Source: Rotaria sp. Silwood1 (Eukaryota; Rotifera; Eurotatoria; Philodinida; Philodinidae). From it: 64,000 nt of DNA. Shown here piece by piece: positions 1-10,494 of the stretch (within the stretch, counting starts at the first letter, position 1; the number at the start of each line of letters is the position of its first letter). The notes under the pieces are model-generated. The model did not search any database. It saw nothing but the letters and a program-made list of their open reading frames with translations, and was not told where the DNA came from. The stretch is from contig CAJNOP010000033.1 in assembly GCA_905250075.1 (NCBI GenBank), positions 797,654 to 861,653 of the forward strand. Direction: 5' to 3'. Both the position numbers and the translations under genes were made by a program.

Positions 1-893
1 CTGAAAGTCGTAATATCACCAGCAAAATTGACATATAACAAAAGTAAACAGTTTTGTCTAACTTCTGAGAAAAAAGTATTTATTTCCCAGTGTCATTCGA
101 ACGATTAGTCTCGTGAAATGAGCAACCTACTCACATTTAGCTTCTAAACTATTCCAACTTTTCTTAGAATGTTCTTCTATCAAATGTCTCTAGTTAAGGT
201 TAGTGCATATATCCCTGAACTGCACAGTAGGTTTTCAAAAAACCCAGTTTTTTAAGATAGTTGTCTAGCTTTAGAAAAATATCTTATTGACAAAAATATT
301 ATATTCGGAATGAGGAGATTTAAACTGCGTCGAATAATATATAACGCAAAAGGTTTTGTCGAAAAGCATCTTTTTCCAAAAAATGTTTTTCTTTCTTAAA
401 AATGCTTCTCTAAGTCATATCCAATCATATCTGAGCATGGAAGTCCATGTCCACCTTCTACTGGAAAAATGCGCATTGTGTCGCTCTTTCGTCCTAAATC
501 CATCACTGCACAAAAGAATAAATCAAGATGATTGTCTTCGAATTATTAGGTGATGGGTGAAAAAAAACCATATCAGACCATTAGCAAATCACTGATTCAA
601 TTTTCATTGAGAGATTTTCATATGATTTAATTGAGTGAATCGGTATTGAAATTGGAATCGACGGTTAACAGTCATGAATATCTTTTTCATTTATTTTCGT
701 TGCGTATACGTTTTTTTCTAGTGAATTGAAAAATATCTTCTATGTAAATTCTTCTGAAAAATTTTACTGAAGTTTTTATTTTAATAAGAAAAATTTATAA
801 TGGGTTACTGACGAAAGATGTCACTAAATATTTGTCTTTTTAGTATGCAATAATTTGTCATTGGTGCGTCATAGTTCTCATCTGATTCTTTTC
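1..893. other. Intergenic, AT-rich, no supported gene
   Basis: No open frame here has intron/exon structure or a recognisable domain. A 65-codon frame at 356-553 (+) shows no family resemblance and its codons are not distinctive. The stretch is the 3' flank of the minus-strand NMNAT-kinase gene that ends at 894. Confidence 0.5.
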
Positions 894-2381
894 TTATAAT
901 TTTTTCAAACGAGTTTTTTGTAGTAATTGTTCAAATGTTGATCGTTGATTAGGATTCATTGCCCAACAATCATGCACCACCATATCAATATACCATGGTT
1001 CAGATTGTACAGAAAATATTGGCTTTTCACCATTTGAACGTTTTTGAACAACAGTAGATATAGATTTTTCACTCCAAATACGTTCACCACCATGAACTAT
1101 TTCATAAAGTAAACATCCAAACATATAAACATCAGCTTTTTCTGTATAAATTTTTTTATCTTCAATAGCTTCTGGTGCATAATGACGTATGGATCCTCTT
1201 AATGGCATTTTAATTATTGAATTTTGATTAATTGATACACTAAAATCTGATATTTTAACAATCATATTTAATAAAAGAATATTATCTGTTTTTATATCAC
1301 GATGAAGAATTCCAAGTGAAATAAGATGAACAAAACCAGAAAGCATTTGTTCAATTAATTGAAACCATTGTTGATTTGGAAAAATGGTTTGTAATGTTTG
1401 ATTTATTGATGTTCGATTTAATTTAATGTATGAAAGAAGATCAATATCACATTTTTCCATAACACAAAATTGATCACCTATACCATATATTCGAATAATA
1501 TTTGTATGATAAGACGTATCATTAGCTAATAATATTAAAACTTTTGATTCATTTATAAACTGTTTACGTTCACGAATAACTTTAACAGCAACTTGTTGAT
1601 TTTTATATTGTTTAGCATAAACAGTAGCACATCGACCTTGACCAAGTTCAATAGTTTCATTATCATCAAAATCTGACCAAAGAATTGTTTCATCTGATGA
1701 ACGATAATTAATACTATGTTCCTGATGATAATCAAGTACTGATGGATGAAGAACGTCAATAAGAGTATCATAAAAATTTTTACTTATTTGTTGACGAATA
1801 TAACTACTACTCATAGTTTTTATACAATCATTATCATATAGAACAATAATATTATTATGATAAGGTTTTATTGTTGATGATTGAAACCATTCATTAAAAT
1901 CAAAATCATCAATTGGTCGATTAATTATACACATAACAAGTTCTTTTTTAAATGTTACTTTCATTTTTGGTAATGCATCACCACCACAAATAGATACAAC
2001 TTGAATTGAAGGATTAATTTTTTTTAGAAAATCACTTAAATGTTGTTTAGATTGTTGTGCACCATAATTTTTCTCTTGAGATATTTGCCATTCATCAACC
2101 ATAATCCATGATGAATTATGAACAGCTAAACGACACATATCAAGACGATTTTGCCATGTTGTATAAAGAACAGATAATTTTCTTAGAATACCAGCATCAT
2201 GAGCTGGTGAAATATAACCACCAATAACATGATAAATATTTAATGAATTTAAATGTTCTCGGGCTAGTTCTAGTAAACGAATGTGATTATTATGTATTGG
2301 ATTGAAACAACCATTAAGTAATAATACAATATTCTTTTTTGTATCTGATAAAGGCAAGAATAGTTTACTAGTATCCATCAT
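894..2381 (-). CDS. NMNAT-like adenylyltransferase fused to a protein kinase domain
   Basis: Single-exon gene of 495 aa from the ATG at 2381; an in-frame ATG at 2423 would add 14 hydrophobic residues, but the tandem ATGs at 2381/2378 fit NMNAT N-termini better. Residues about 17-225 match nicotinamide/nicotinate mononucleotide adenylyltransferase, the last step of NAD synthesis: GCFNPIHNNHIR (24-35) is the nucleotidyltransferase HxxH motif, YISPAHDA (56-63) and SWIMVDEWQ (91-99) match NMNAT blocks, ICGGDAL (131-137) is the LCGAD-type segment, and SSSYIRQ (191-197) is the ISSTxIR ATP-binding motif. Residues about 243-495 form a TKL/Tyr-kinase-like fold: GQGRCATV loop (247-254), K267 in VAVKV, E278, HRDIKTDN (360-367, catalytic D362), DFS (379-381, replacing DFG), APE (402-404). 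All main catalytic residues are kept. The frame is uninterrupted across the junction, so a fusion is seen directly. It is divergent from the SLC49 gene. Confidence 0.88.
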   Translation of the reverse strand: MMDTSKLFLPLSDTKKNIVLLLNGCFNPIHNNHIRLLELAREHLNSLNIYHVIGGYISPAHDAGILRKLSVLYTTWQNRLDMCRLAVHNSSWIMVDEWQISQEKNYGAQQSKQHLSDFLKKINPSIQVVSICGGDALPKMKVTFKKELVMCIINRPIDDFDFNEWFQSSTIKPYHNNIIVLYDNDCIKTMSSSYIRQQISKNFYDTLIDVLHPSVLDYHQEHSINYRSSDETILWSDFDDNETIELGQGRCATVYAKQYKNQQVAVKVIRERKQFINESKVLILLANDTSYHTNIIRIYGIGDQFCVMEKCDIDLLSYIKLNRTSINQTLQTIFPNQQWFQLIEQMLSGFVHLISLGILHRDIKTDNILLLNMIVKISDFSVSINQNSIIKMPLRGSIRHYAPEAIEDKKIYTEKADVYMFGCLLYEIVHGGERIWSEKSISTVVQKRSNGEKPIFSVQSEPWYIDMVVHDCWAMNPNQRSTFEQLLQKTRLKKL

Positions 2382-2459
2382 ATTTTCTAATGATAGAATT
2401 GCGAAACAGAAAAAAAAGAACATATTAATATTATTTCATTCTGATTGTGCAATTTCTAG
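2382..2459. promoter_or_regulatory. 78-bp divergent intergenic region (probable bidirectional promoter)
   Basis: Only 78 bp separate the preferred start of the minus-strand NMNAT-kinase gene (2381) from the plus-strand SLC49 start (2460). If both starts are right, this segment must hold both 5' ends. No TATA box is evident. The promoter role is inferred from position only. Confidence 0.45.
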
Positions 2460-5400
2460 ATGTACGGCGCTATTACTAATGAAATTTCTTCTTCATCTAC
2501 AGTAGAGGAGACACCGACTGAATTTAAAGTCTACAGACGACGATGGCTTTATTTAGTATGTATATGTTTAGCCAATATGTCAAATGCTATTGTAAGATTT
2601 TAGTTTGTATCTTTTTTCCCTATTGTAAAAATATGTTTTGTTGTAGTTATGGATTAATTTTGCTTCAATTGCTAATTTAGCAAAAAATTATTTTAATGTT
2701 TCATATGCAGATATTAATTGGCTTTCGCTTATATTTATGGTAGTTTGTAGTATTTTTACGATACCATCAACATGGGCTATTGATCAATTTGGTATTCGAT
2801 TTGGAGTAAGTCTTCAAAAAGAAATTAAACTAAGATATGAGAATTATTTTTTTTTTTATTTAGATTTTAACTGGTGTTTGGATGAACTTAATTGGTGGAT
2901 GTTTTCGTGTCATAAGTACATGGGGATTTGTATCAGTTAAAAGTCGATATCCAATTGTTTTTGTCGGTAAGTAAATTTTTTTTTTAATTTTAGATACATA
3001 TTTTCTAGTACTTTATTTTGTAATATTGATTTTAATTCAAATAGGACAATTTATTTGTGCATTTGCGCAAACATTTACATTATTTATTCCAGCGAAATTT
3101 GCTTTTTCGTGGTTTCCAGAAAGTCAACGAACTTTAGCAACTAGTCTTTGTTTTGCAGGTAAGAAAAAAAAATATAAAATTTATATTATGATGTGTGAAC
3201 TTTTTTTTTCAGCTAATTTTCTGGGTGTTTTTCTTGGAACTGTTCTACCACCAATTATTGTTCCACGTGAAGATAAAATGCCTTTATTAGTTAGTATTTT
3301 CTATTTAAAGTAGGCTACAAAAGTTTAAGACATCTTTTACTTCGATGTTTTCTATGGAAAGAAATGAGGTGAATCATATATTTTGATTGCTATATAAAGT
3401 TGGAGTCAATGTTTATGTAACGTACCCATACTAGATCTAACGGATAGTAGCATGAACTTTAATTTTTCTCTAGCACGCAAAGGTTTACGATACTTTCAGT
3501 ATGTTGGTGATTATATTGATATCGAAAAATAGAGACAATTGTTAAAAGTATATCATTAGAAAAAGAATTGAATAGTCTACGTTTAAGTGTAATAAATTTT
3601 CGATTCTTTTTTTGGCTCTTTTCTATTTTCTTGTAAGCAAGAAAACATATTTATTCTATATTATGACTACGGTCATATAGAAGCCCGAATCCGATAGAAT
3701 TAGCCTTATTTTAAAAGGTGACAATTATCACTAAATAGAAGCGATGACTCATGCAGTCGTGACACTTATCTTATCTTGATTTTTTCATATCAATATTACG
3801 CATTTATATTTTTCTTGTTTGAATATTGAACTATTGTCTGTAAATAGCAATTTATTTAATTGTTCTTATTCGCATCATTATAAAAGAAATAAAAATTGAT
3901 TTTCAAACTGAATGTTCATTAAGGATGCTGCTAAACATGACGAGTAATAAGTGAGATGGTCAAAGAAGGAAGTGTATTTTCTCATAGATGCTGAGACAGC
4001 TGATTAATGATTATCCTTTGTTCAAGGAATTTATAGATCATAATAAAAAAGCAAAGAATCACGAAGAAGTCGATAAAAAAAAAGAAGAAAATGATAATAT
4101 TCAATAATTTTTATTGCATACAAATATCAGAAAAAAACACATTTAGACTTGATTCTTTGACTGCTTGATAGATATTAAAGATATTACTTTCCTCTACAAA
4201 CATATTATCATCTATATAAAATATATAAATTTGAAAAGCTTATGTTACAGTTTATTTTGTATGCATATTTTCTTTCAAACTTTCATAAATTCAATTCAAT
4301 AATCTGTTAGTTATATGACACCATTCTATAATTTATAATGTCTTCTAGCAAACATTCAAATGTAATGGTGAAATAATAAAAATTCGTTTCAGGAGAAGTA
4401 ATTGAATACACCATTTGTCAACCTAAATTTGATATCAAACGATTATAGTTGTAATAATCTAATATTATTAATTACAGACTAGAGAAATGTTTTTTTTATA
4501 AATCTTGATCTTCAAGTATTTTATTAGAAAGAGCATTGAAAATTGAATAATACTGTATAATTTTGTTTAATGAGTTCTAAACATAGACCTTGTCCATTAA
4601 AATCTGTCTGTTCCAAAATTTTCGGACCAAGATCAACCCGAACGACCCTAACATTCATCATCTGAGACAACTGTTTCATCTTTGTTCACTAATATTAACG
4701 ATGATTTTCAACCATTTTTTTTTCTTACACCATAGCTTAGTATTTATCGAGTGCTATATCCCATGAGGAGCACATTGCATAGAAAGGTAGAGTATTTCAT
4801 TAGGTCAAACAAAATTGGCTCTACAAAATGCACTATTTTTTACAGTTCTCAAGTCTATGCTTACAGTTCACTTTTCTTATCATTATTATTAGGAAACTAC
4901 TTAAATTTTAATTAGTATATAAAAAAGTCTTGTTATAAAGAATTATTTCAAAACAAAAGTACATAATGTTATTCAGTTTTCAATGCTCTTTCTAATATGA
5001 AACTAGAACATCAAAACTTAGAAAAGAAAACATTTTCTTAGTTAGTAATTAATAATTTAGAAAGCTTTCCGTATTAATATATCGCTCATTCAATTCTGCA
5101 TCTAATGGTATATTTTTGAGAATTGTCTCTATTTTTCCATAACGATATAATCAACAGAATACTAAAAGTATCTTAAACTGTTATCTACTATGGAAAATTT
5201 GAAGTATCCCTCTTTTTCTTCATGCTACAATCAATTAGGTCAGGAATATATCTTTTGCGTAAATCTTAACTCTAGCTTTATATGGCAATCAAAATATATG
5301 ATTTATTTTCTTTCATTTCGTAGAAAACACCGAAACAAAAAAATGTCTTAAACTTTTGTGATCCACTTTAGTTTTAATGATGTTTTTTTATTCAAATTGA

Positions 5401-6534
5401 TTTTATTTAGCTCTATCTATCATTGATACCAGCTATTCTTGCAGCATTTTTATCATTGACGGTTCGATCATCACAACCACCAACACCATCATGTTTATCT
5501 TCTCTAGATGTAAAAAGTCCATATAAATTAGTTTTTAAAAAAGTAGGATTTTGTTTTGTTTTTGATTGAAAACAACAAAGAGATTTTCGTTGATTTCTAT
5601 TTAGCTTTTAACATCAAAATCATATTTAATCTTATTTTTTACTGTTGGCATTGGTTTATCAAATAACAACACACTTTCAACATTATTACAACAAATAATG
5701 TGTCCATTTGGTTATAATGATATAGCTGTAGGTTTATGTATTGGTTGTTTTATTATATTTGGTCTCATTGGATGTATTGTTATGGGAATTATAGCGGATA
5801 AAACAAAAAAATTAGAAGAACTAGCAAAAATTTTATATTCTATTGGAGTTATTTCACTGCTCTGTATTGGATTAGTAAGTAGAAAATGAAAAATTAATTT
5901 ACAAAATTTTTATTGATTTTATTGACAAGTAGTTCATCGTCAACGAAGTAAAATCTTATTGGCTTTATTTTATATTTGCTCTAGCTGGTTTAACTAATGC
6001 ACCAGTACTTCCATTAAGTCTGGATCTAAGTATTGAAACGTAGGTGTATCAATGTTTTGACTTTCATAAAATGATATAATTGTCAATTATTTTAGAACTC
6101 ATCCAGTACCAGAAGCTACTGTTTCAGGTATTTTTTTGGTTGCCAGGTAAGTCATAAAGAAATCTAGTGTTTTTGTTTATATAAATAACAAATTTCGATT
6201 TTATTTAGTCAATTGGGAAGCATTATTGCTATTATTATTTTACCAAATTTTTCGCGTACACCATCAGCTCATCAAATGAGTATTCAACAATGTGAAGCTC
6301 AAGATATAAAAATTAATGATATTCGAGATTATTCTGGTATTTTAAATATATATATTTTATAGAAGATGTTTCAAAATTTTTTATTTTGTAGTTCCTGTGT
6401 ATATCTTGGCAATATTTTCGGTTATTCTAGTCATTTGTTTCATTTTATTTTTTCACTGTGAATATCGTCGACAAAAGAAAGATGAGATGGAAAATAATCC
6501 AGTATCTATTAATACAGATTCCGAATCAATATGA
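2460..6534 (+). CDS. SLC49/FLVCR-family major facilitator transporter
   Basis: Eleven exons give 471 aa: 2460-2591, 2647-2805, 2864-2966, 3045-3158, 3213-3289, 5411-5542, 5605-5874, 5933-6039, 6096-6146, 6209-6336, 6392-6534. Every junction keeps frame and uses GT..AG. The N-terminus (VYRRRWLYL, then a SNAI/WINFASI-like segment) and the exon 7 block (LLTSKSYLILFFTVGIGLSN, later STLLQQIM) match FLVCR1/2, plasma-membrane MFS carriers known for choline/ethanolamine and earlier for haem export. About 12 hydrophobic segments are expected over this length. Exon 5 ends at a GTTAGT donor, and intron 5 is 2.1 kb because a DNA transposon sits inside it. The other introns are 50-80 bp. Substrate cannot be read from sequence, and FLVCR1 versus FLVCR2 is not resolved. 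It is divergent from the NMNAT-kinase gene, and PPIL3 starts 143 bp downstream. Confidence 0.88.
3308..5368. mobile_element. 2.06-kb TIR DNA transposon (TA target, Tc1/mariner-like), degraded
   Basis: Lies wholly in intron 5 of the SLC49 gene. The ends are inverted repeats: AAGTAGGCTACAAAAGTTTA on the left against AAGTGGATCACAAAAGTTTA (reverse complement of the right end), flanked by TA on both sides. The inverted repeats run about 270 bp (to about 3580 and from about 5090) at roughly 75-80% identity by eye. No intact transposase frame is present. Near 3953-4090 a short frame reads RWSKKEVYFLIDAE and, after a stop and frame change, NDYPLFKEFIDHNKK, resembling a Myb/SANT-like (trihelix/MADF) DNA-binding domain. 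A second inverted-repeat element is nested at its right. Superfamily is inferred from the TA duplication and could be wrong. Confidence 0.65.
4480..5037. mobile_element. Nested MITE-like inverted-repeat element
   Basis: Inside the 2-kb transposon, the segment around 4525-4555 (TTAGAAAGAGCATTGAAAA) recurs inverted at about 4975-5005. Flanking sequence around 4484-4560 also pairs with about 4960-5037, giving arms of roughly 75 bp with many mismatches. There is no coding capacity. Boundaries are approximate and no clear target duplication was found. Confidence 0.4.
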
Positions 6535-6670
6535 ACAATAGAATATGATGTGTAAAATTATTGTAAAATATTTTTTTTGCCTATTCACGCTAAATGATGA
6601 TTATACAGAAAATCGTTTTTTTTTTCCTCTAAAATCTACAAGATTATTTTATGTTTCTTGATGCTCTTGA

Positions 6671-6677
6671 TTTGTAG
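6671..6677 (+). promoter_or_regulatory. Putative trans-splice acceptor of PPIL3
   Basis: TTTGTAG directly abuts the PPIL3 ATG at 6678, after a T-rich tract. With the upstream stop only 143 bp away and no AATAAA seen in the gap, this fits a spliced-leader acceptor. Spliced-leader trans-splicing is known in rotifers; its use here is inference. Confidence 0.4.
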
Positions 6678-7332
6678 ATGTCAGTTACTTTACATACTGA
6701 TTTAGGTGACATTAAAATCGAACTTTATTGTGATCAATGTCCAAAAGCATGTGAAGTAAGTCTCAAAATCAATATATAAAATATCTTATTGTATTAAAAT
6801 AAATTTAGAATTTTCTAGCATTATGTGCAAGTAATTACTATGATAATTGTCTTTTTCATCGAAATGTTAAAGGTTATATGATTCAAACTGGTGATCCATC
6901 TGGAACGGGCAAAGGTGGTCAAAGTATTTGGGGTGAATACTTTCCAGTAATGTTATTAATTTGTATAATTTCATTTATTTATCTATGAATATTTTTCTTC
7001 TATTTTAGGATGAAATCAATCAAAATTTAAAAGTAAAATTTGAATTCTTATTTCATCTGTTTTCATTCAGTAAAATATTTATTTAGCATAGTCAACGTGG
7101 TATTGTTTCTATGGCAAGTCGAGGTGCAAATACTAATGGTTCACAATTTTTTATAACGTATGGAAAACAACCAAATCTTGATGGCAAATATACTGTATTT
7201 GGTAAAGTTATTGATGGCTTTGAAACACTTGATGAATTAGAAAAATTACCAGTTAATGAAAAAAATTACCGTCCAGAAACAGATGTTCGAATACAACATG
7301 TTACTATACATGCAAATCCATTAGCTGATTAG
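6678..7332 (+). CDS. PPIL3: Peptidyl-prolyl cis-trans isomerase, PPIL3 type
   Basis: Four exons (6678-6755, 6809-6946, 7009-7032, 7087-7332) give 161 aa, the same length as human PPIL3. It starts [18 protein letters not shown], almost identical to vertebrate PPIL3, and continues with the cyclophilin core [19 protein letters not shown], then [18 protein letters not shown] and [11 protein letters not shown]. The fold catalyses proline isomerisation, and PPIL3 is a spliceosome-associated nuclear cyclophilin. Exon 3 is a 24-nt micro-exon. The preceding TAG abuts the ATG, and an AATAAA follows the stop within about 20 bp. CRIPT begins 85 bp downstream, so this is probably an early cistron of a spliced-leader operon. 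Confidence 0.95.
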
Positions 7333-7380
7333 ATAGATTTATCAATATAAATAAATATATATATGTGGTTTTTTTTTTTG

Positions 7381-7411
7381 TTCTAGATAATAATAATAAT
7401 AATAATAATAA
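7381..7411 (+). repeat. Trans-splice acceptor (TTCTAG) followed by (TAA)n leader of CRIPT
   Basis: A T-tract plus TTCTAG at 7381-7386 is followed by about eight ATA/TAA repeats to 7411, just before the CRIPT ATG at 7418. The acceptor role is inferred from position. The triplet repeat itself is seen directly. Confidence 0.45.
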
Positions 7412-7417
7412 ATTATC

Positions 7418-7990
7418 ATGGTTTGTGATAATTGTAAGTTTTATAGATAAAATTAAAAACAAAGAAAGAACTAATGATTTATTTTTAGGTAAGAAAAAAG
7501 TAGGTACTGTTGCAACACAAGAAATATGGAAAAGTATGTTTGTATATTTTAAAGAATAAAAATAAATAAATTTTTTTATAGGTGGTTCTCGTAATACAGT
7601 TGGTATGAATTTTAGATTTATTTATTTCTTTTTTTTTTTAATATTTATTTTGTAGAAAGTGGTGGAAGAAAATTAAATGAAAATAAATTATTATCAGGAA
7701 AATCTACTCGGTTTGTTTTTTTTTTCTTCTTTAATATTGTTTTTTAATTGAATAAGATTAATTTTTATTAAAGATACAGTCCATATACAACAAAATTTAG
7801 TAAATGTAAAGTTTGTAAAGGTACAATTCATCAACCAGGAAGTACTTATTGTCAAGGTCTGTCTTTAATTCTACTGATTGCTATTGATTAATTTTTGTTT
7901 TATATAGGTTGTGCTTATAAATTGGGTATTTGCGTAATGTGTGGTGTTAAGATTTTACAAACAAAAAATTATCGTCAATCATCTGTTTAA
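7418..7990 (+). CDS. CRIPT: CRIPT, cysteine-rich zinc-binding protein
   Basis: Six small exons (7418-7433, 7489-7533, 7582-7602, 7656-7710, 7774-7856, 7908-7990) give 100 aa; human CRIPT is 101. The protein begins MVCDNCKKKVGTVATQEIW, and has SGGRKLNENKLLS mid-way, then three CxxC-type pairs (CKVC, CQGC, CVMC), and ends KNYRQSSV, a C-terminal PDZ ligand like vertebrate QTSV. CRIPT binds the PSD-95 PDZ3 domain and has also been found in the minor spliceosome. Exon 1 is only 16 nt. The exon 4 donor is GTTTGT rather than GTAAG. AATAAA lies about 30 bp past the stop. PPIL3 is just upstream and the HINT gene starts 102 bp downstream. Confidence 0.94.
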
Positions 7991-8070
7991 ACATTTATTT
8001 TTTTTTTGTTCTTTCAAATAAATAAAGTTTTCTCATTTCATTGATTATGAACTGTATTTAATCTGTTTGT

Positions 8071-8077
8071 ATTGTAG
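8071..8077 (+). promoter_or_regulatory. Putative trans-splice acceptor of the HINT gene
   Basis: ATTGTAG after a T-rich stretch lies 15 bp before the HINT ATG at 8093. A second candidate (TTTAG) lies at about 8083-8087. The CRIPT polyadenylation signal is just upstream. The role is inferred. Confidence 0.35.
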
Positions 8078-8092
8078 ACAAATTTAGTCTAA

Positions 8093-8756
<664 letters not shown>

Positions 8757-8845
8757 CTAATAAACTTTTTCTTTTCTTTTTGGAATAAAACAAAAAACTA
8801 AATTTCATTTTTTTGTATTAGTATTGATATTATTAGACATAGCGT

Positions 8846-8853
8846 TATTTTAG
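8846..8853 (+). promoter_or_regulatory. Putative trans-splice acceptor of the RIIa-type gene
   Basis: TATTTTAG ends 9 bp before the ATG at 8863, about 70 bp after an AATAAA that would end the HINT transcript. A spliced-leader acceptor is inferred from the repeated arrangement across four successive genes. Confidence 0.35.
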
Positions 8854-8862
8854 ATTTTTGAA

Positions 8863-9298
8863 ATGTCAGATGAACAGAAGACTGAATGGTCAAATGTAAA
8901 ATCATTACATAATGATCGTTTTATTGAATCAAAAAAAGAGAAAACTGATATAAATAATTTACATTCTGAACAACGTAAACGTTTACAAATGCTTGGCTTA
9001 ATAACTCTGAATGCAAATGGAGAACAGCAAGAAGCAACTGATGAAGAAATTGATACTATTTTACAAAAAACAATACAAAATGAAGATCCAAATATTCTAG
9101 CTGATAAATATATGATGCAACATGGATTATATGACTTACTTAAAGTAGGTTTTTTATTTTTAACTTAAATATTTATCTGTTAGTCTTCATATTTTTTAGG
9201 CCTTGACAACAAAAATCGTACTTAATCGACCAGCTGATCCAATTGCTTTTATGATAAATGATCTGGAAACACAAATTAAAGATAAAACAAATATCTGA
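8863..9298 (+). CDS. Small protein with C-terminal RIIa/DPY30-like docking domain
   Basis: Two exons (8863-9144, 9200-9298) give 126 aa. The N-terminal two-thirds are charged and helical (EQRKRLQMLGLIT, EEIDTILQKTIQ). The C-terminus, from about residue 80, reads YMMQHGLYDLLK then ALTTKIVLNRPADPIAF, the helix-P-x-D-P pattern of RIIa/DPY30 dimerisation-docking domains found in cilia and flagella radial-spoke and AKAP-binding proteins. I do not recognise a named orthologue. AATAAA follows about 60 bp after the stop, so this would be the last cistron of the candidate operon PPIL3-CRIPT-HINT-this gene. Ciliary function is inference. Confidence 0.8.
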
Positions 9299-9670
9299 AT
9301 TTTATTTTCATTAATCACAATTCTTTTCCGTCCATTTTTGTTTTTGAAATCTTCGAATAATCAATAAAATAAACCGATTAATATAATAATTGACATGAAA
9401 ATTTCTGTTTAGAAGACTAGCTTTTGTTTTCAGGACTTATTTGGAATAAAATAATTGATATTTTTCATATGAAAGAAGCCTAGTTTATTGATTATGTGAA
9501 ATTTTAATAGATTTCATAGTTAGAATATTATTTAGTAACGATTTTACTTACAGAAAAATGCTAATGTTCAGACTCAACTAACGGTAGTACATCAAGAAAC
9601 AAAGATAACTATAAAAAGGCATGAATAAACATGATCAATCTGATTGTAAAGTATTAAGACTATTATCAAA

Positions 9671-9921
9671 GCCAAAATATAAGACAGGTCCATGTTTCTG
9701 AATGACTCTTGATAGGAACATTTCAAAGACATGTGGTTTTGACCATTCAAGAGAGGGAACTTAGAGCCATTGAAATTTGATTAGTAACCGATTGATCCAT
9801 CAAACTTTGATATATTTCGATGGCTTCGAGTCTTCTCTCGGACATGCTGAAAATTGCAAGTCTCTATGATGTTCCTATCGAAAGTTATTCAAAAAAACAC
9901 TGATCTACTTTATATTTTAGC
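9671..9921. mobile_element. ~250-bp fold-back (palindromic MITE-like) element
   Basis: Left arm GCCAAAATATAAGACAGGTC.. pairs with the right end (..TACTTTATATTTTAGC). GATAGGAACAT near 9710 matches ATGTTCCTATC near 9870, and GAGAGGGAACTTAGAGCCAT pairs with the inverted sequence near 9820-9840. There is almost no loop, no coding capacity, and identity is moderate. No target duplication was identified. Confidence 0.55.
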
Positions 9922-10494
9922 ATCGTTAATAAAACCTATACGATCATATCTCTGTTTTAAATGAATTATGGTTACGAGAAGTCATTTATTTTTTAGATTC
10001 ATATAATGTCTTCAAGCTATTTTTCGATAGTTTGTATATTTCAATTGAATTTGAAAATTCAATGATTCTATCTTATACAAATAGTTGATTTTGAGATAAA
10101 TGGCAGCTTTTGAAAGAAAGAAAAACTACTTCATTTACTAGAAAACCGTTTTTAAATACTTTTTCGTTCTTTTTGATATGTTATAACATAAAACATATGA
10201 TAGAAAGACAACAAAACGATGATACTGATAGAAGAAATGGGCTGTTTATCTTCTTCCTCGATCCCACTATCAAACGTTAAATATGGTAACATATACAAAA
10301 TAAAGAAAGAAAAAAGAACATTTTGTTAGAAAAAAACCTTTTTTTTACATCTGTGTATCATGTCTAATGAAGATGATTTCGTTCTATCAAGACGTCACTA
10401 TAATGGAAATTATATTAATTAACAATTTTTTTATAATTATGAAATTTAAATGTATAGGAGTTTTAATTTAATTCTTTATTTCTGAAAAAAAATA

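Noticed and set aside
2302-2505. 67-codon plus-strand frame over the divergent promoter
   Set aside because: It is antisense to the NMNAT domain and overlaps the real SLC49 start in another frame.
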